The notes beneath the pieces were generated by a model. It searched no databases. It was not told the DNA's origin and saw only the letters and a list, made by a program, of their open reading frames with translations. Of a DNA stretch of 64,000 nucleotides, positions 46,945 through 57,234 are shown in pieces; positions within the stretch are counted from its first letter, which is position 1, and each line of letters starts with the position of its first letter. Both the position numbers and the translations under genes were made by a program. The stretch is from Plectrocnemia conspersa (lineage: Eukaryota > Arthropoda > Insecta > Trichoptera > Polycentropodidae), in the NCBI GenBank assembly GCA_009617715.1, contig VTFK01000023.1, positions 620,001-684,000 on the forward strand, written 5' to 3'.

Positions 46945-48660
46945 TATATACAGATGCCTAAAATTGTATTTTTATTCTTCAATGCTTATGCAATTTTCTG
47001 TTCATTAATAATATAAAGATAAATACAACAATATACTGTATTATTAAAATTAAAATAATTTATTTTACGTATATTTTTTTTAATTATTAAAATTTCTTAA
47101 GAATTTTCATACTGTGTATGAATATATCAATACAAAAATAAACTACTTAAAAAAACGTTATTCAAACCAGGATAATTTATTTTTTAGTAATACCGCTACT
47201 AAATCAAATGTTACTGATGTGAATGAAAATTATTTTAATTTTTATTAAAAAACTATAATTATTTTATTAGATAAAGATCTATAAAAATAATTATAGTTTT
47301 TTGCCCACCCTGTATCTGGTTTAATGAGTCAATGCCGCTACATCAGGTCAACAAACTCGCCGACCGTGACCGTTCTACTCGCACCTAAAGAAGTTGATTA
47401 CTCGCTTACACTTACTTCAGGTAAAGTTGTTTATTAGATAACTGATTCTGTAAATGGACATATATTACGCGTCTTCTATTCCGACGCATAATTGCGTGCA
47501 AGACAAAAACAACGAGCAAATCAATCAGCGCCACTCATCACGATCTTCTAGATATGTCTAGATCAATTATCTAGTTGAAATGCACCTGAGATAATTAATT
47601 CCCGTCCCCTGCACGTAATGGTTCGCTAGAATATTCCAGTCGTCTTATACGGCTACAGTTCCGTTCGGTTAACGGTAATGTTACATAAACGCCAGTAATT
47701 GTGACCTACATTCCCTTTGTGAAATTATAATGCTGTACGTCACGGTGTCCCGAAATGAAAAAAAAATGCTAAATGGGTTTCGCGCCTTATCTGAGCGTTG
47801 AAGTCCTTTTCGCTTTCGATGAATTCTATCAATAGAAACCTGGCGGGTTTCGTTTTTAACCGATCGTTGATATCACTCGAATTATTTTAATATTAATTAA
47901 ATACTTAAAATATGTAAATAAAAAGCATTGTGTCAATTTAACGGGTATAACACGGAATCAGGTTTCAAGCTTAATATATCGACATTCCTTTGAAGGTCCA
48001 AGAGTACAAGTTAAAAATGCGGGGCGTGGAGCAGTTGACCCACAATTTTTTTCTGGTATTTTCGGTATGATTCACGAGTGGGAGAACGAGGAAAAAATAT
48101 GCGCAATCCGTTAAACAATGTCAATATCGTGGATGTCAAGTAATCAAAAAATGTGTGGTCGATTTACCGTTGCTGTTGGAAATTTTCAAAGAAAATATTA
48201 CTCTCTGCGGTTTTTTCCTGTTAAATACAACATAACTGTTATATTGACCGGTCAATAACAAGCGCGATTATTTACCATTCCAATTGGTGAATAATAATCA
48301 CGTAACAGTTAATGGGTGTTGCGCGATCGAGTTAACAGCGAGCGCTTTGAACTTGATTCAATGTCAATGATGCATCATAGATTGCGTATAAATATATATA
48401 TATATATATATAAAAATATGCAGATAATAAATATATATATAAAAATACTATTATGCAATACATCAATATTTAAATGTCACAAAATTAGTGATTTAAATCA
48501 ATATGCATATTAATAAATTATAAAGTAAAAGTATTTTTTTACAATATAATTTAAATTGAAAATAAAATATTTTTATTTAAATAACTTACTTAAAACTTGA
48601 AGGTTTATGTTCACTTTATATTCTTAAACAACACTGACTTTATTTTAATTAAAATATATC
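46945..48660. other. Intergenic DNA upstream of the first small gene
   Basis: AT-rich to 47310, including an AT hairpin (about 47243-47302) ending in GCCCACCCTGTA, a mariner-like TACAGGGTGGGC terminus in reverse complement. From 47320 to 48330 the base composition is more balanced and non-repetitive, possibly regulatory. A (TA)n run lies at 48393-48411. Confidence 0.4.
47243..47313. mobile_element. Possible truncated mariner-like MITE end
   Basis: The reverse complement of 47290-47313 begins TACAGGGTGGGCAAAAAACT, which resembles mariner-type terminal repeats. It continues into an AAACTATAATTATTTT hairpin. The second terminus is not present. Confidence 0.3.
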
Positions 48661-48662
48661 AA

Positions 48663-48668
48663 TATAAA
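48663..48668 (+). promoter_or_regulatory. Possible TATA box of the 48.7-kb small gene
   Basis: TATAAA 85 bases before the start codon at 48748. The sequence between is GC-richer than its surroundings (a GCGCCGCGTCGACCGCC patch), as expected for a leader. Confidence 0.4.
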
Positions 48669-48747
48669 CTACACTTTAGCTCCGATTCGAAAGATAACTC
48701 GCGCCGCGTCGACCGCCAGTTAAGGACTGTCGTTCGTTCTGGCCAAC

Positions 48748-49053
48748 ATGTCTTTCTTCGATTCAGAAGCTCCTATTCCGGTGGCCGTTGACTGTTATGT
48801 CGTGACGTATGAAGAAGAACAGGTGGAGCAAATCACAGCCCATAGTCCGATAAAAAGGCACTTAATAATACCCCACAACCGCCAATCAGAAAATTGCCAA
48901 TATTTTCACCGTAGTTTTTCATCCGTAACGGAAGCGGAAGATTTTCACGCTCCTACAATTTTATACATGTCACATATAATGACATATCATTTTCAACACT
49001 TGTTTCCCAATAACAAGAAGATTGAACGTTCCTGGACATGTTCGGTAGTATAA
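48748..49053 (+). CDS. Small intronless protein of unknown function ending WTCSVV
   Basis: 101 codons from a well-placed ATG (CCAACATGTCT fits the insect start consensus). Coding composition is far from the surrounding AT-rich DNA. The protein (MSFFDSEAPIPVAVDCYVVT to IERSWTCSVV) has no signal peptide, membrane segment or known domain. It has an acidic EEEQVEQ stretch and ends in Trp-Thr-Cys. An AATAAA lies at 49383-49388. A second small frame with a similar ending (WTCTS) lies 1.1 kb downstream on the same strand. I first thought of Bearded-family genes because of size, lack of introns and pairing, but the diagnostic motifs of that family are absent. A partial exon of a larger gene remains possible. 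Confidence 0.6.
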   Translation: MSFFDSEAPIPVAVDCYVVTYEEEQVEQITAHSPIKRHLIIPHNRQSENCQYFHRSFSSVTEAEDFHAPTILYMSHIMTYHFQHLFPNNKKIERSWTCSVV

Positions 49054-49382
49054 TAAAAAAAATAGTTATGAAATAATTGGATCCACGATACGATGAACCT
49101 GAAAGAGAAAGCGGCTAAAGTTTGGGTCTTTCGATTCTGGATTTTTCTAGTGTTTGTATGTTATTATTTTTATAACTATGTTGTAACGGATGCACTATTA
49201 AATAACGTTAGCCTTGAGTTAGCCATACATTAAATGTCCATTAGCTAAACCTAATGCTAAAATAACAGACAACGATTTGTTCAAGTAATGATTTTTACAC
49301 AGATACAAAGAAAAACGCGGCTTATGAAATTGCAACTTTTTAAAATGTATGTGCTTGGTATATACACTTATGTTTTAACGAA

Positions 49383-49388
49383 AATAAA
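49383..49388 (+). terminator. Polyadenylation signal after the first small gene
   Basis: AATAAA 330 bases past the stop codon. Confidence 0.4.
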
Positions 49389-49399
49389 CTATGTGTCAT

Positions 49400-50040
49400 A
49401 TTTCACGAAATACAATATCAGTTCATTCTTGTTATCTTAAAAATATTTATATTTATTAAATATTAAATATTATTAAAGATTATTTTGCCTTTATAAATAA
49501 ATAAACAGTTGCCTTGTACGTTGGTACTATCGTATCAATGTAATGCGTATGTTAATTATCCGCCATATTAATGCATAGTTTGTGTTTAACCGTCTAGTAT
49601 TGATAAAATCAAAATACTTATGCTAAAGAATGTTTTTGGCGAGGATGTTATGTTAAAACGAAAGATGTATCAATGATACAAACATTTTTAAAAAATCATA
49701 AAGAATGTCGAAGATGACATCTTTAGTTTTTTTGCTCTAATATGGTTAATTTTAAGTATTTTTGACACATACAGCTAAGTTTAAATAACATAATTTATAC
49801 GGAAAATCAATAATCATCTGTAAATACTCGTAATATAAAATTGCTTAAATAAAATAATGTTATTCCATCAGATAAAATAAAAATATTCTTTAATTTAGAA
49901 ACATGGTTGATTTGAATTGGCATGAATTGGCCGGTTTTTTTAGTGAGATATATTATAAAAAGCTATATTTTTAACTAATAATTTTATTAATCAATCTTTT
50001 GCCAACGACAATGATATTATTGTTATAATAAATAATGAGA
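49400..50040. other. AT-rich spacer between the two small genes
   Basis: No feature recognised. Confidence 0.45.
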
Positions 50041-50048
50041 TATAAAAG
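50041..50048 (+). promoter_or_regulatory. TATA box of the 50.15-kb small gene
   Basis: TATAAAAG 110 bases before the start codon at 50151. The sequence between becomes markedly less AT-rich. Confidence 0.45.
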
Positions 50049-50150
50049 TTTTAATTTTTAGCGGCTGTAAAGTTGTCAAAGACCTTTAAACTTAATCACA
50101 CTGGTTATTGAATTTCTTATTTCGATTTTCAAGGGAAAGGTCAGAAGAGT

Positions 50151-50381
50151 ATGGAAGATAAGACAATATTTTCTCATCTTAACAAAGAAGGGTTAGCAAA
50201 ATTTATCATGAAGGGGCCATCGATACAAGTACTGGAAAGTGAGCAACCAGAGATAACTCCTCAGACATATCGTCTAAGAACTTCCACTCATCGCTCACCC
50301 TCAGACATTTTGTTTGAGGAGCTCCTCTCCGAGATTTTTGATGACACTACTGACATCTACAATTGGACATGTACATCATAG
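50151..50381 (+). CDS. Small intronless protein of unknown function ending WTCTS
   Basis: 76 codons, ATG start. The protein (MEDKTIFSHLNKEGLAKFIM to TDIYNWTCTS) has no signal peptide or membrane segment. An amphipathic acidic segment (SDILFEELLSEIFDD) precedes the final Trp-Thr-Cys. It has a TATA box upstream and AATAAA at 50601-50606. It could be a real small gene paired with the frame at 48748-49053, or the last exon of a longer transcript. A possible acceptor (GATTTTCAAG) lies at about 50133. The segment just after the stop resembles the LTR-like remnants at 13.8 and 23.4 kb, so a retroelement origin for the frame must also be considered. Confidence 0.5.
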   Translation: MEDKTIFSHLNKEGLAKFIMKGPSIQVLESEQPEITPQTYRLRTSTHRSPSDILFEELLSEIFDDTTDIYNWTCTS

Positions 50382-50385
50382 TTCA

Positions 50386-50606
50386 ACGCATTCAATGCAA
50401 CAGAATTTCAAAAGATTGGACTCACTAAGTAGAGTGAAAAGCTGCGAAAATTGCAAAGCAGCCGCTTCTCTCTTCCAATCCACTGGTCCAGTTCAACACA
50501 CAGAATCTAAAGTAAACCTTCGGAGACGCCTGCAGCTTATGGACCCACACGTGGAATATACTTCCTAATCGTTGCGTAACAACAATCTTCATGTTTACAA
50601 AATAAA
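50386..50606 (+). repeat. Partial LTR-like remnant, copy 3, with polyadenylation signal
   Basis: GCCGCTTCTCTCTTCCAATC and the following CACTGGTCCAG block match the 3' parts of the LTR-like sequences at 14228 and 23704. The TATA-side half is not visible here. The segment ends in AACAACA and contains AATAAA at 50601-50606, which the upstream small gene could use as its 3' end. Confidence 0.45.
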
Positions 50607-50640
50607 CACTTTTGATTCTAACACAAAATATTATAATATT

Positions 50641-50835
50641 TTAACCGTTTAAATGCCGTAAGTACGCCGGTGTCCGATCCTATTTTTTTCTGTAAAATTA
50701 TGAAATATTTTTTTTCGATTATTTTTGGGTAAAAAAATTCGGAAATATCTTTTTTAAATGTATTTATCAAAACAAAAAAATGCTTGGCATTCTTAGCATA
50801 CATTGCCTAATTTGGCTTGGCACTAAAAGGGTTAA
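50641..50835. mobile_element. piggyBac-like MITE flanked by TTAA
   Basis: Starts TTAACCGTTTAAATGCC and ends GGCACTAAAAGGGTTAA, so the two ends pair with few mismatches and both carry the TTAA target site that piggyBac-type elements duplicate. It is 195 bp long and non-coding. The short minus-strand frame inside is accidental. Confidence 0.7.
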
Positions 50836-50839
50836 GGAT

Positions 50840-51540
50840 CAATAGGGCTTAGGTGCAACTTAAAACATTAACACCAGCATTTTTGATGCCTTATTTGAAA
50901 TATTCACAACGTGAGAGTAAAAATTCAAGTTTTCATTAAACAAGATCGTTTGTAGATTTTTCCCTTTTAAGAGGAATTCCTTCGAGATTGTTATGAAATC
51001 TTGCTTTCTAAAAAGCGTTACAACATTACATTGATTGATACTTGCGGCGGACGATTTACTAAATATTTACTCCACAAGAATCCAAATCATCTTGATGAGA
51101 TAAAGAATATGTAATCGCTTTAATGGATTTAAATATGTTTGTAAGTATATAATAATAAGTCTAGTTAAACTAATATAGTGATTGTCTTTAATGAACAAAA
51201 TAAACAAACATAGACCATGATTTGGTCCTTGTAACATTCCAGAACATATTAGAATTTTTTTGCCTATTACTAATCATAAACAACAAAAATAGTTATGAAT
51301 AAATATCGTTAAGTCAGCAAAAAATAAAGATTGATAAAAATAATATGAACAATTAAGCCAATGATGTCAATAAAGCATTAACTATGTATTTATTTTAAAT
51401 TGTCTTTTCTTTTTTTTATGAATCAGTCTCATTTATGCATTTTTATAAAAAAATTACACGCTTACGATGTAAGGCTAATTTGTATTCATAATTTAAAGAT
51501 TTAAAGCATTTTAAATATCTGGAAAGTTGGGTAAATGACG
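50840..51540. other. Intergenic DNA, nothing recognised
   Basis: Of moderate AT content, without frames or repeats that I can name. Confidence 0.4.
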
Positions 51541-51544
51541 AAAA

Positions 51545-51705
51545 ATGGACCGAAATTGCAAAAAGCCAGTTTTAAAAATTGAAAGCTGGTCTCACAAACA
51601 AGACGATAATTAAATCCTAGTCTTGAAGTGCTGTTATATGGATGCGAAACCTGGAATATACTAGAATTGTTTGAAACGTGGCTTTATATGCGAGTCTCCA
51701 ATAAT
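51545..51705 (+). pseudogene. Non-LTR retrotransposon RT C-terminal remnant
   Basis: One frame reads KLKAGLTNKT, and after a frameshift LLYGCETWNILELFETWLYM. LYGCETW followed by F-x-x-W-x-x-R-M-L-R is a hallmark of the region just downstream of the RT domain in many arthropod non-LTR elements. Stops and a deletion of about 15 residues between the two motifs show it is dead. Adjacent debris at 52255-52390 may belong to the same element. Confidence 0.75.
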
Positions 51706-51765
51706 TCTAAATGTATAAAGTATAGTTTAGAATCTAGAGTCTAGATGATAGATTTGCTTTTAACC

Positions 51766-51885
51766 ATTTACGTGCGAGGAGCGGATAAATCCGCTTCACA
51801 TCACATGTCCCTTAAGTGCGAGAAGTGGATACATCTCAGTCAAGAAAAATCGCATCTCTTAAGTGCGAGGAGCGTATATATCGGA
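51766..51885 (+). repeat. Three degenerate copies of an AAGTGCGAGGAGCGGAT-type unit
   Basis: TTACGTGCGAGGAGCGGATA (51770), TTAAGTGCGAGAAGTGGATA (51813) and TTAAGTGCGAGGAGCGTATA (51859) follow each other at about 44-46 bp spacing. The first is preceded by TTAACCAT, so this may be the repeat-rich end of another TTAA-type (piggyBac-like) element whose other end is lost. Confidence 0.5.
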
Positions 51886-51889
51886 ATAT

Positions 51890-54120
51890 TATAAAGCAGG
51901 TATTTGTCTCAAATTTAACACATATTTTTTTTACGATGTATAATGATGTTTTTATGATGTTATGTTCCAATGCGCTTCCACCCTCATTTAATTATTTTTA
52001 TTAGCAAGAATTTAATACCAAGAATCAGAACACATGTTATTTTTTTGTACATCACAAGAGCTCTAGGGGGAGTGACCCAATTTTTTTTAGTCAAAGATCT
52101 GTCATTCCAATGAATTCCACATGTGCAATATATGTTTAAATATATATAATATAATATATTATATAGTTTGCATTTAGTTATATTCTGAAGTCGAAGAGTA
52201 TTGGTGTGCCCCGAATTTCACTGTTTACAATTTTAGAATTTATAAAAGAAACAATTACCAAAAGAGGAAGAAAGATAAAGGACCCAACGAAAAGTCGAAT
52301 ATTGATAGGCTAGCATGAGGACAAAAAATACCAACGCAATTATCAAGTGTGCAGTATCATGCCCTCATCATGCAAGAAAAAGGGGAAAGGAATTTACAGA
52401 AGGAGGCAGAATTTTAATTTTTAAAATAGAAATGATTTTTAAAATAGATAGATTTTTTTTAATTTTGAAGGTAAGTATAGATGCATAAAGGAATAACTAT
52501 ATACAAATAAAAAAATCGTAATTAAATCTTCAACTTCATTTTTTATTGGATAATTGACTCATTTCGTGACTTTTTATGAAATTTAATTCCGCACGTAAAA
52601 GTTTTTAAAGGTAAATTGTTTAATTAATAAATATCTAATGTCTATTAAAATAAAAAATAGTAATAAAAACATTATTATGTTTTCATCTTATATGAATGTG
52701 TTAAAAAATTACACAAGTTTTACAATGTTCTAAATAATACCTAAAACGAATAATTCTTATATATTTTTTTAAAAATAATTAAGCTCAAATTAATCGATGT
52801 TTAATAATTTAGGTCGAACTAATTTTCACAATTTAAGGACAAACTCCTAATAAGCTTTTTCTATATATTTGTAATGCGTGTGTATTATATTTAACCGTAA
52901 TCTCAGGCACCCGTAAAATCAATAAAAGCGGCTATAAACGATAACCGTTAGGTAATATTATTTAATCGTTTATTACATGTAGTAATACTTTTATCCAATC
53001 TCTACTTTTTATCCAATATTTTAATAATAAATACTAAAATAAAATAAAAATATATTTGATTTAAAAATAAAATATTTTACATTATGTAATATCATTTATT
53101 TAATTGATATAAAAATAGATTTTAAATTAATAATAGTCCTAAAAATATATATATCTTCCTAAATTACGACACTTAAAATACGAGTAATTTATGTTTCTTA
53201 ATTTAAGACAATATATATAAATATATATTTTTAGAACTAGTACTAATTATAGAGCTATTTTTTATCATGCTCTTAAATAACACCAATTCAATAAATTGTA
53301 ATTTAATATTTTATTTAAAACAGATTTTTATTACTTTAATTTTGCTTTTATTGTTAACTTCTATAATACTTTAACTTCTACATAAAAATGTATGAAAACG
53401 TCGATAGATGTCTATGTTCTATTTTTGCAGATGGCGCTAAAAAATATTATTTTTGAATAAAATCATACCACAGAAAAAAGTAAATAGAAAATAAAAACAC
53501 AAGGACCTGAAAAAATACAAATATTTAATTCGCTGTTGACCTTTAAAATAATTTTAATATCACAATTAAGCAAAAAGCGTCCCACTTATAAGATACTTTT
53601 TGGTTGAAAATTATATTTCTAAGTGATCGCAAGTATCGTTCTTTATAACTGTAAAATTAACAAGTCAATTTACAAATAGTCTTCAATTTAAATTAATAGT
53701 TTGAATATGATACTTTCTAAGAATAATTTATACGTCAAAAATTATCGCCAAATGATTGATCACTTAGCGTAAAAATATTTTAGCGAAAAAAAATAAATCG
53801 TTTCTCACACGAATTCATTAGCACAACAATCTTGCGTCAGTAACCTGGAATCTGATCTGACATTAGAAATGCAATCGCTTTATAAACACTAAAACTTCCC
53901 CACGATAATCTCGTGAATGTGTGGAAAAATCACACAATACAATATGACCGCCGAATAAGCTCCATAAACCACAACAAAAATTAGTCTTTAGGCCAAACAA
54001 CAATGGCAAGATGGAAAGTACCGATCCGAAAATGTTTCTCTTTAATCTGAGAAACATTGCTTATCCTCAATTGTGCTCAGAAAGCTTTTAACATAATCAA
54101 ACATTTAGAAAATCTGTATT
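51890..54120. other. Intergenic DNA
   Basis: Mostly AT-rich. A purine-rich patch at 52255-52410 may be retroelement debris. No host gene supported; the frame at 53863-54057 on the minus strand has no splice context. Confidence 0.4.
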
Positions 54121-55330
54121 GAAAACAAACAAGAAAATTTGCTAATGTAACTCTCTCGGTCAATTTGCATTGTACGACGATCGCTCACTTTATTTACTTT
54201 TACCGCAACATTAAAGGCTTTCATAAGGTTGCTGTTTATAGAATATTGTTTGCGTCGTGATTTCCTTTTCGAACAATTATTTAATGTGCGTGTAGCGCTT
54301 TAGAAATTATTTACTAAGACTACAACTTCGCACAGTTAAGCATCCGAATATAATTTACCCAACGATGTGTGAAATGGCCAGGGGACCGTTAAATCGTGAG
54401 ATTAGACTAATAAAATAGAAGATTTTAAACGGATTATAAATTACCATCTAAGTATATCATTCTTGGCAAAATAACAGTTAAATTCTAGACTATTTAAAAA
54501 TAGATGGACTCGAATTTTTTTTAAGTAAATCGCTGTTGACGTGACGTAAGTGCATTTATTAAAAAAATACCAATTTATTATAGTTAAGATATCTATTTAT
54601 ATATAGCAATTACATTCACCACAAATCATAAAATCGATAGTAATCTAATTTTAAGCGATAATTATTATTACTTTTAAAATCCATAATTTTAATTTATAGT
54701 ACTCAACTCATAATTTCATAAGTAATAATAAATATGATTTTTTTAATCTAGTATGATTGAAAAATTAATAATAAATTTATTATTGTGAATAATTAGTTTT
54801 TAAAGATAAAATGTAACGTCTGGTTATTTTATTAAGTATTATATAATATTTATATTATAAATCATAAACTAATAAATGTCTGATAAAATTTAATGGCATG
54901 AAATTTAAATTTAATTAAATTAAAATACAAAAACAATAGCAATTAATCATTTTATCAATATTTTAATATTCAGTAATATTTATTAAACACAACTTTAAAT
55001 TATTTTTGCAGTCTTTAAAAGTTCACTTAAATTTATTATAAAATCTACAACTCTTTAATATATTTTACAAACAGTAATATATGTTTCTAAAAATAAAATA
55101 TTAATTAAATCAAATTTATTTAAAATATAACAACAACTTCCCCCCCCCCCATAAATATATTGACCTAAAATAAGCAACACATAAAGTTAGACGTTTTCAT
55201 TATGTAATAAAAATTAAGTGGATAGAACAATATAATGAGTTGTATTTTAGAATAAAATATAATAGAATAACCTTCATGTTTCGATACATTGAAATATTAA
55301 ACACAAACTATGTATCATACTTAGATATTT
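54121..55330. other. Intergenic DNA, including an 11-C run
   Basis: More balanced at 54150-54420, AT-rich afterwards. A run of 11 cytosines at 55140-55150 is striking in this context. No gene supported. Confidence 0.4.
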
Positions 55331-55334
55331 TTCT

Positions 55335-55538
55335 TTGCTAAGACGATCATTATTATTGTTTTCCGTTTGCCTTTCTCGAGAAAGTACCTATAATGTCATT
55401 GAAAAAAGACATTTCTTAGAACAATATAAAATTTTAGAGTTTTTCTTGTTAAACGGAAAGTGCCTACTTTCTATCGACATTGCTCCGGATGATTTAATGA
55501 ATTATCCCTTTTTACGACCATTGTGTATAGCTACATAA
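55335..55538 (+). other. Short open frame without further support
   Basis: 67 codons reading MLRRSLLLFSVCLSREST and on. The hydrophobic start is preceded by no clear promoter, the frame starts at an alternative codon, and no splice pair extends it. Probably chance. Confidence 0.15.
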
Positions 55539-55673
55539 TTTAAATACAGATTATCAGCGTGCCAAATTGATTTATACGTACTCGAGTTCCATTGCTTATT
55601 AAATAAATTATTGTCTTAATTGAACTCAGCATTCTTATTCAGTCGTCTATAAAAATTGCGTGAAAATTTTTAC

Positions 55674-55848
55674 CTGGTATTTGCTTCATATTTCTCCGAT
55701 TGACCCAGCGTGTTTCTCCGACTGTTCCATCTCTAATCTTCAATCTTTCACGTATTCCGCAAAGTATAAATTACACCGACAGGAATAGCAGCATTCATCG
55801 TCTTTGCCTTTCACCCTCGAATCGTGCTCCACATTTTTCGCATTGTCT
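55674..55848 (-). other. Candidate minus-strand exon or decayed zinc-finger-like fragment
   Basis: On the minus strand a strong acceptor (GATTTTTGCTTTTTAG) is followed by 175 bases and a CCAG|GTAAAA donor. The first frame reads RQCEKCGARFEGERQRR before a stop. CxxCGxxF recalls a zinc-finger half. Other frames give DDECCYSCRCNLYFAEYV and RDGTVGETRWVNRRNMKQIP. No single frame is open throughout, so it is either a non-coding leader exon or a frameshifted fossil. Confidence 0.3.
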
Positions 55849-55854
55849 CTAAAA

Positions 55855-56430
55855 AGCAAAAATCAGATCGATGTAAAAGTGATTGATTATTTTTTTGGAA
55901 GGCACCGTCTTTGCGTGATTCGGCCCCTTTAATTAAATACTTTTATTTGTACACTGTTTACTTTGATAATTTGCAATCGCAGACCATGTAATTCCACCTT
56001 GTTGTTTGTTTTTAACGAGATCGCATCCAACGCGTGCTATTTTTCCTCTTTTTCTTCTCAACGGTTAACTTGTTGTGAACACGGACACAAATTGTTTCTA
56101 CGCGACATCGATTTTTGTCAGTATGTGGATCGATCTGGAAGTGATACGTATATAATTACAGTTATTATTAAAAATAATATGAGATGAAAGAACTTGTCAC
56201 TAATACATCACACGTGAGAAAATATATTTACAACAGCTATTCAAAATATTTCCTTAGACAAATAAATTACAGAATAAATCTTGAATTTAATAAGATTTAG
56301 TTGGTACTTAATTCAATAAATAAAAATACAAGTATCTATATTTTTAAATAATATGTATAATGTAATACAATGCTTACTAAAATAAAAAAAAATAAAAAAT
56401 ATTTTGAATATGTGATAATTTTATAAAAAC
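55855..56430. other. Intergenic DNA, nothing recognised
   Basis: Balanced to about 56160, then AT-rich. The frame at 55963-56187 shows no family signature. Confidence 0.35.
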
Positions 56431-56434
56431 GTAA

Positions 56435-57230
56435 AGCTTTATTTTATAAAACTAATATAAAATAAGCAATCTAGATGTGAAGTAGTGGTGTAATAAAACT
56501 AAAAACTTCAAAGAGTAATGACAGCTAAAGTTACAAAATTCTGGCAAATGTTTTTATTTGTTCTAGTTGGATCATTTTTTTTTATGTAAAGTAATGTTCA
56601 AATTTAAATTTAAAATTGAATTTAAGCTTGTAATAAAAAACCGTTTTTTTAAGAAGCATACCAGCTTTATTTTAAAAAGACTAATATAAAATATTCAAGC
56701 TAATCGTGTAATAAAAATAACAGAACTCAAAGAGTAATGATCGCTAAAGTTACGATTGTTTTTATTTGTCATGGTTAGAATAAACTATTTTTATGTAAAG
56801 TAATGTTTAAATATAATTTTTTAATTTAATTTTAACCTACGATAAGATTGGAATGAAACCTGCTTTAAATTATAAAATTAATATAAAAAAAAACAATCGG
56901 GATAACAACTAGTGGCGTAATAAAAACACATAAACCTCAAGAATAATGATCGCTAAATTTACAAAATTTTGCCGTATGATTGTTTTTATTATTTTTAGTT
57001 ATATTAAACTTATTTTATGTAAAATGATGTCGAAATTTATAATTTAGTTTAAAATAATAATAAAAAACTATTAATTGAAAATGAAACCAGTTTTATATTA
57101 TAAAACTGATAATAAAAACACAATCAAAATAATAACTTAGCTTAAGCTTAGCTCCAAAATTTTGTGATTTGATTTATTCGTCTTGGTTAAATTTAACTTT
57201 TTTATGTACAGATTTAAATTTGATAATATA
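56435..57230. repeat. Hidden tandem array, four diverged units of about 200-227 bp
   Basis: Units start at about 56435, 56662, 56861 and 57088. Each contains, in order, a GCTTTATTTTATAAAACTAA-type block, a GTAATAAAA-type block, AGTAATGATCGCTAAAGTTA, TGTTTTTATTTGT and TTTTTTATGTAAAGTAATGT (variants; the fourth unit is the most decayed). No coding frame. Confidence 0.7.
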
Positions 57231-57234
57231 ACAT

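Noticed and set aside
48748..50381. Bearded-family (E(spl) complex) identity for the two small genes
   Set aside because: Size, lack of introns and pairing fit, but the basic amphipathic helix, NxxNExLE-like motif and the 3' UTR Brd, GY and K boxes were not found.
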